Below the pieces are notes generated by a model, which ran no database searches, was not told the origin of the DNA, and saw only the letters and a list, made by a program, of their open reading frames with translations. A stretch of 64,000 nucleotides of DNA, from contig NC_135262.1 in assembly GCF_964204865.1 (NCBI RefSeq), positions 12,958,001 through 13,022,000 of the forward strand, in the 5' to 3' direction. The first letter of the stretch is position 1. Every line of letters begins with the position of its first letter. Both the position numbers and the translations under genes were made by a program. Positions 60,201 to 64,000 of this stretch are shown here, in pieces. The stretch is from Styela clava (lineage: Eukaryota; Chordata; Ascidiacea; Stolidobranchia; Styelidae).

Positions 60201-63200
60201 TCAACAGGTCCACAATAAAAAAAAAGATCCTTTAATAGAAATAATAGGTATTTCATATATTCATTGGTGTGAAGATAAATTAATACAGTACATTAATGCG
60301 TACATTCTAATAAAATGTTATTGTTTTTATTTTAAGATTCTGCTGAGCACGTTTTATTCTTGGCAGATTGGTGGCATACAACAACATTAGCTTTTTTTCT
60401 CAAAAAACACCACTTTGAAGGTGGTCCAAACAGAGGAGACAATGTTTTAATAAACGGAAAAGGTGTATTTGAGGTATCTTCTGGAGGCTGAGTAATCAAG
60501 TACATAACTTGAAATACAATCATTTTTGGACGAAGCGAACTTCATATTTTTTATTTTTAGGAGTTCTTCAATTCAACAGACAACTCTACTCATTTTACCC
60601 CGCGAAAGACTTTTTATGTCGAACAAAATACACGTTATCGATTCCGGATGATAAGTAATGCTGCCTCTTGTGCATATGCTGTAAGTACCTTTTATATAAA
60701 TGTGACTTGTAGCCATGTACCAATCACACGTTTTTGCAATCTTCGCACTGAAATGGTTGGGCCATACTTCATTTGTTTTAGTAATGTGATGAAGTTTAAA
60801 TATTGGACTATTTCCTGCGGAATACAGCAGAAGATACAAAATTGGACAATATAGGGTCGATCCCGATAGAAAAAAAGTTTTATCTGCAATTGTTATAATG
60901 TAATCCTGTTATTGTCTATAATTTTTTGAGTGTTAATTTTTTTCTAATTGGTACTTTAAAACCCTATGTAACTTGTCGCTCTGGGGCCATTTTACATGGA
61001 TTATTTTTAAAATATTTTTTTCATCAACCATTATGCTAAAAGCTCACTCATGGCTTTTTAATAGTGTGTAGAGTTCTATTCAGCAATAAATGTTTAAAAC
61101 ACACTGCTCTAATAATATTTTTTCTATACGACAAAATTTCCAAAATTTCTATTGAACAACCTCATACTTGCGAGATTTTGTGTCTAGTAGAGGGTTAATA
61201 ATTATTCCTAATTAATTAATTTTTATTGCGACGTTTTCTTGTGTTATTTGCCAACAGAACAATACCAGAATCACTATTGTATCAAGAATGGTTACTCTAA
61301 AATTCACAATTGTATTTACACATTTTCAATATCAACGCTCCATTTGACAATTTTGATGACGTCACACCTCTAATTATTACTGCACAGACCCCCTCAATGC
61401 AAAAAATGTTACTTTTTTTTACGGCAATGCGCGTATAGAAAGATGTAAACATTCTAATGCGCGCCTTTACGCGTTAAAATTATCTTCAATTTTACGTTTT
61501 TTTCACGTTTAAAAGTTCTCTATACCTACACCAAGTATGGTGCAGTCGAAATCATATTTTTCAAAACATCACAGGGCCAGGGATGGAATGTATTACTGAA
61601 AATACATGATAAACCAATACTAAGCCATTATAAGGGAGGTATTGTAGTTCATTTCCCATCTGAGTCACATCAGTGATTTTACATGTCTGACTGGCGATTT
61701 TGAAATCGATGCTATTCATAGAACTGGCATTTTCGGAGAAGCTGGAGTCCCTTTTTCGTGAAATATTTGACCCTACTATGGAACATTAACTGTAAAAGAC
61801 CAAGAATACCTTTTAGAGATGGACTGTGCATGAATCATACATTGTACGACTGTGTATATTCTCATCCGGTAGCTGAATTTGTCATTCCATTTATGACAAC
61901 TTTTAGGTTTCTATTGACGGGCACGAACTGAAGGTAATTGCAACTGACGGACATGATGTTGAACCATATATGGTATCGTCGCTTGTCATTCACAGCGGAG
62001 AAAGATACGACTTCGTCGTTGATGCATCCAACGAAGTTGCAAACTACTGGATAAGAGTACGCGCCTTAGAAAGCTGTGCTCGATTATCACAGATGGCGAT
62101 TTTAAGGTAAAATCAATTTCAAATCAAAGAATTTTCATTTTCGATGTCGTTCGAGTGATTTAAAAGCTCGGATTAAAATTCATAAATTCACTCTCAAATT
62201 GAGAATCTGTTGATTATACCTTAAATGGGGATGTCAGGAAAAATTGATGTTGATGGCATTATTTATTTATTATTATTTTTGCCTCACTGTACAGATATCA
62301 AGGAGCGCCCGAATCAGATCCAAGTACAACTGCAGTGTCATCTGGAACTGAAAAAGAATTGAATAATCCATGGGCTGATGCTGCAAATGAAAGCAACAGT
62401 CAGGTCACGTCGCTTAAAACGATGTATTCTCGGACATATCCGGCTAGGGTAGGATATGATGGTGAGGATTTCTCAGCATTTCTGCCATTAAATCCAAAGA
62501 ACAGATAGGATTGACTATAATATCTGTAATGAAATCTTTAATACCTGTAATGGGACACGTATAATTGTACTCCAATCATGCTAGAAATTTTTCTAAAAAT
62601 AACAAATGCTTTCCACTTTTCAGGAACGCCGGACCAAACTCATTTTATTGGATTTGATATATATATGATCAATCACCCGAGTTATAATCATCCCGAGCTT
62701 TATGCATTTCCCGACGTCGTTCCTCGGTTCTTCTCACAACTAAACAACGTCTCATTTGCGTTTCCAAAATATCCCATGTTAACTCAATCGAAATATATTG
62801 ATGATGATCATCTGTGTAATCCCGAAACGGCTCAATGGAACCGGAACACCTCCCGGTTTTGCCAGAATAACTTCTGTTCTTGCCCATACGTCATCAATGC
62901 TAAAGTTGGAAATCTCGTAGAATTGGTGCTTTATGATGAGGGCATGTTTCCGTTTGTCGAAGTCGGGCATCCTATGCATCTACATGGACAGCATTTCAAG
63001 GTTGTGGCAATGAAAAAGTAAGGCATGGGCTATACATGTTTAACTAATGTATCGGATACGATGATCGGATCACATTTTAGTCATTTACTTGATAAGTAGC
63101 AGGATTTCCATTTTGAAAATCGGAACTGTTTAATGGATATGCTTGTGCTCAAGCCAATGAAAAAATATCTGAGTAATTTAGAATTTCCTAATTGTTACAG

Positions 63201-64000
63201 TATTCATTGAAGACGTAGTATGTTCAATAGAACATCGGTCATGCCAACCTTGAATTTATGCTGTGTTACAGAAAAAATCAGAATCATAAGTTCTGTCTCG
63301 GGATTCTGGTTAGATCAAAGTCTATGTCACTCTCATCAAATACCGAAATGTAAAAAATACAGTAGGCTGGGTATGTGTCACGGCTTTCAACCCATAGGTT
63401 ATTGCTGGATGTGTTATAACCTATTGCTATAATATATTGAACGCCTCAATCTCCTTTTGGCACATTTCAGGGTCGGCGATTCTCTCTCTCCCGAATCGGT
63501 CAAGGAAATTCATGCTAACGGTAGTATAGAATACAATTTCAACACAGTTCTGAAAGACACTGTTATTGTTCCTCATGGTGGATACACAGTTATTCGTTTT
63601 TTTGCTGATAACCCCGGAGTCTGGTTCTTCCATTGTCATCAGATCTTCCATTTGCATATAGGTAAAACGTTGTAAGTCAAATATTTATTGGACGTTTAGT
63701 GGACATAACGATCATTTTAATATTTTGTTGTTGTTCTTGTTAATTTTCGTCTTCATAATTATAAAATTGCTTTTCTCTTCGAATACTGGACCGATTGCTT
63801 TGAAATTTTCAGAGGTTAAAGATTGATTGTCAGAAAGCTATTATATTTATTTATTCCTAAATTTTCTATGAGTCTTATGAGATCTAATATTTCATCCAGA
63901 ATTGCTCTGTATTACTTTTTAATTATGGGGACACGATTTTTAATCCGTCAAGCGTGACGGCTGAAAATTCTTGCGACTGAAAAATCGGAGAATTTTTGAG
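54265..64000 (+). CDS. laccase-type multicopper oxidase 5 (3' end missing)
   Basis: Exons: 54265-54319, 54712-54750, 55013-55088, 56589-56727, 56840-57026, 59614-59727, 60337-60473, 60561-60680, 61907-62106, 62295-62461, 62624-63017, 63471-63661. About 606 codons are seen; the last exon (about 60 codons in the sisters) lies beyond the window. The signal peptide is short ([15 protein letters not shown]). Unlike the other genes it has an extra 39-nt exon with phase 1 at both ends ([12 protein letters not shown]), so it could be skipped without changing frame. Copper motifs [22 protein letters not shown] and [11 protein letters not shown] are present. Intron 5 is enlarged by a MITE with a hAT transposon inside it. 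Role as for the sister genes: a secreted or surface copper oxidase. Confidence 0.88.
57218..59411 (+). mobile_element. hAT transposon, 2194 bp, decayed
   Basis: Inverted ends: CAGGGGCGGATTAACC at the left and GGCTTAGCCCGCCCCTG at the right. An exact 8-bp target duplication, CGCAGGGG, flanks it (57210-57217 and 59412-59419). Subterminal GTGCTTAGGGCA (57252 on) and AGTGCTTAGGGCACC (59373 on) repeat near both ends. Inside is a broken transposase. The element lies in intron 5 of laccase 5, inside an older MITE. Confidence 0.92.
58316..58960 (+). pseudogene. hAT transposase remnant
   Basis: The open frame 58316-58687 (123 codons) reads like the later part of a hAT transposase of the ZMYM-related type ([31 protein letters not shown]). 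Coding similarity continues past its stop in changed frames to about 58960: [13 protein letters not shown], the hAT C-terminal dimerisation motif, then [20 protein letters not shown]. Stops and frameshifts separate these pieces, and the N-terminal catalytic part is missing or unrecognisable. Not functional. Confidence 0.8.
63662..64000. other. intron 12 of laccase 5, to window end
   Basis: Follows the exon 11 donor (G|GTAAAA). In the sister genes the last exon begins with G(G/T)ATG(G/T)(A/C) after an acceptor; no such exon was found up to 64000. The end bears ACGATTTTTAATCCGTCAAG and CGTGACGG, which I could not assign. Confidence 0.5.

Noticed and set aside
1..64000. Search for tRNA, rRNA, CRISPR and bacterial features
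   Set aside because: No GGTTCGA-type T-loop in a foldable context, no rRNA-like sequence and no regularly spaced repeat array were seen; gene structure is plainly eukaryotic.

Overview
The window is AT-rich animal DNA: multi-exon genes with GT-AG introns, no operons, and many transposon fragments. It holds a tandem array of five same-strand genes for laccase-type multicopper oxidases. Their proteins have the cysteine-rich N-terminus, the CYDCP / DC.RPHC.ADG segment and the [22 protein letters not shown] and HCHL..H copper motifs of the invertebrate (insect laccase-2-like) family. A marine invertebrate, perhaps a tunicate, would fit the gene family, base composition and repeat types. That is inference; nothing here fixes the species.

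Layout. 1-8.7 kb is non-coding, with dispersed repeats and one hAT-type MITE. Laccase 1 occupies 8.7-16.7 kb. Laccase 2 occupies 17.8-33.2 kb; its long first intron contains an orphan NTR-like exon, a MITE and a non-LTR retrotransposon (19.6-24.6 kb) with both ORFs open. Laccase 3 (36.4-41.5 kb) and laccase 4 (47.4-52.6 kb) lie in two copies of a roughly 10-kb direct segmental duplication, 34.68-45.24 and 45.24-54.80 kb. Each duplicated unit ends inside the first introns of laccase 5. The left unit therefore carries a dead copy of the laccase 5 5' exons, and the right unit runs into the real laccase 5 (54.3 kb to beyond the window), whose last exon is not in view.

All five genes share one exon plan of 12 coding exons (13 in laccase 5). 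Intron phases match, and many exon lengths are identical across the family (76, 139, 187, 114, 167 and 191 nt). This let me place exons to the base, except where noted. Each protein starts with a signal peptide. Laccases 1, 2 and 4 end in a hydrophobic tail, suggesting GPI or membrane anchoring. Laccase 3 has lost that tail by a 16-nt deletion. Laccase 1 has a 7-nt duplication at an exon end that breaks the expected phase. The products are probably secreted or cell-surface oxidases of phenols or other reducing substrates; the physiological substrate cannot be read from sequence.

The rest is mobile-element material: several copies of a palindromic MITE, a hAT transposon nested inside one of them with an exact 8-bp target duplication, other hAT-type and TA-flanked MITEs, and a three-copy minisatellite. 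I found no convincing tRNA, rRNA or CRISPR sequence, and no gene on the minus strand.
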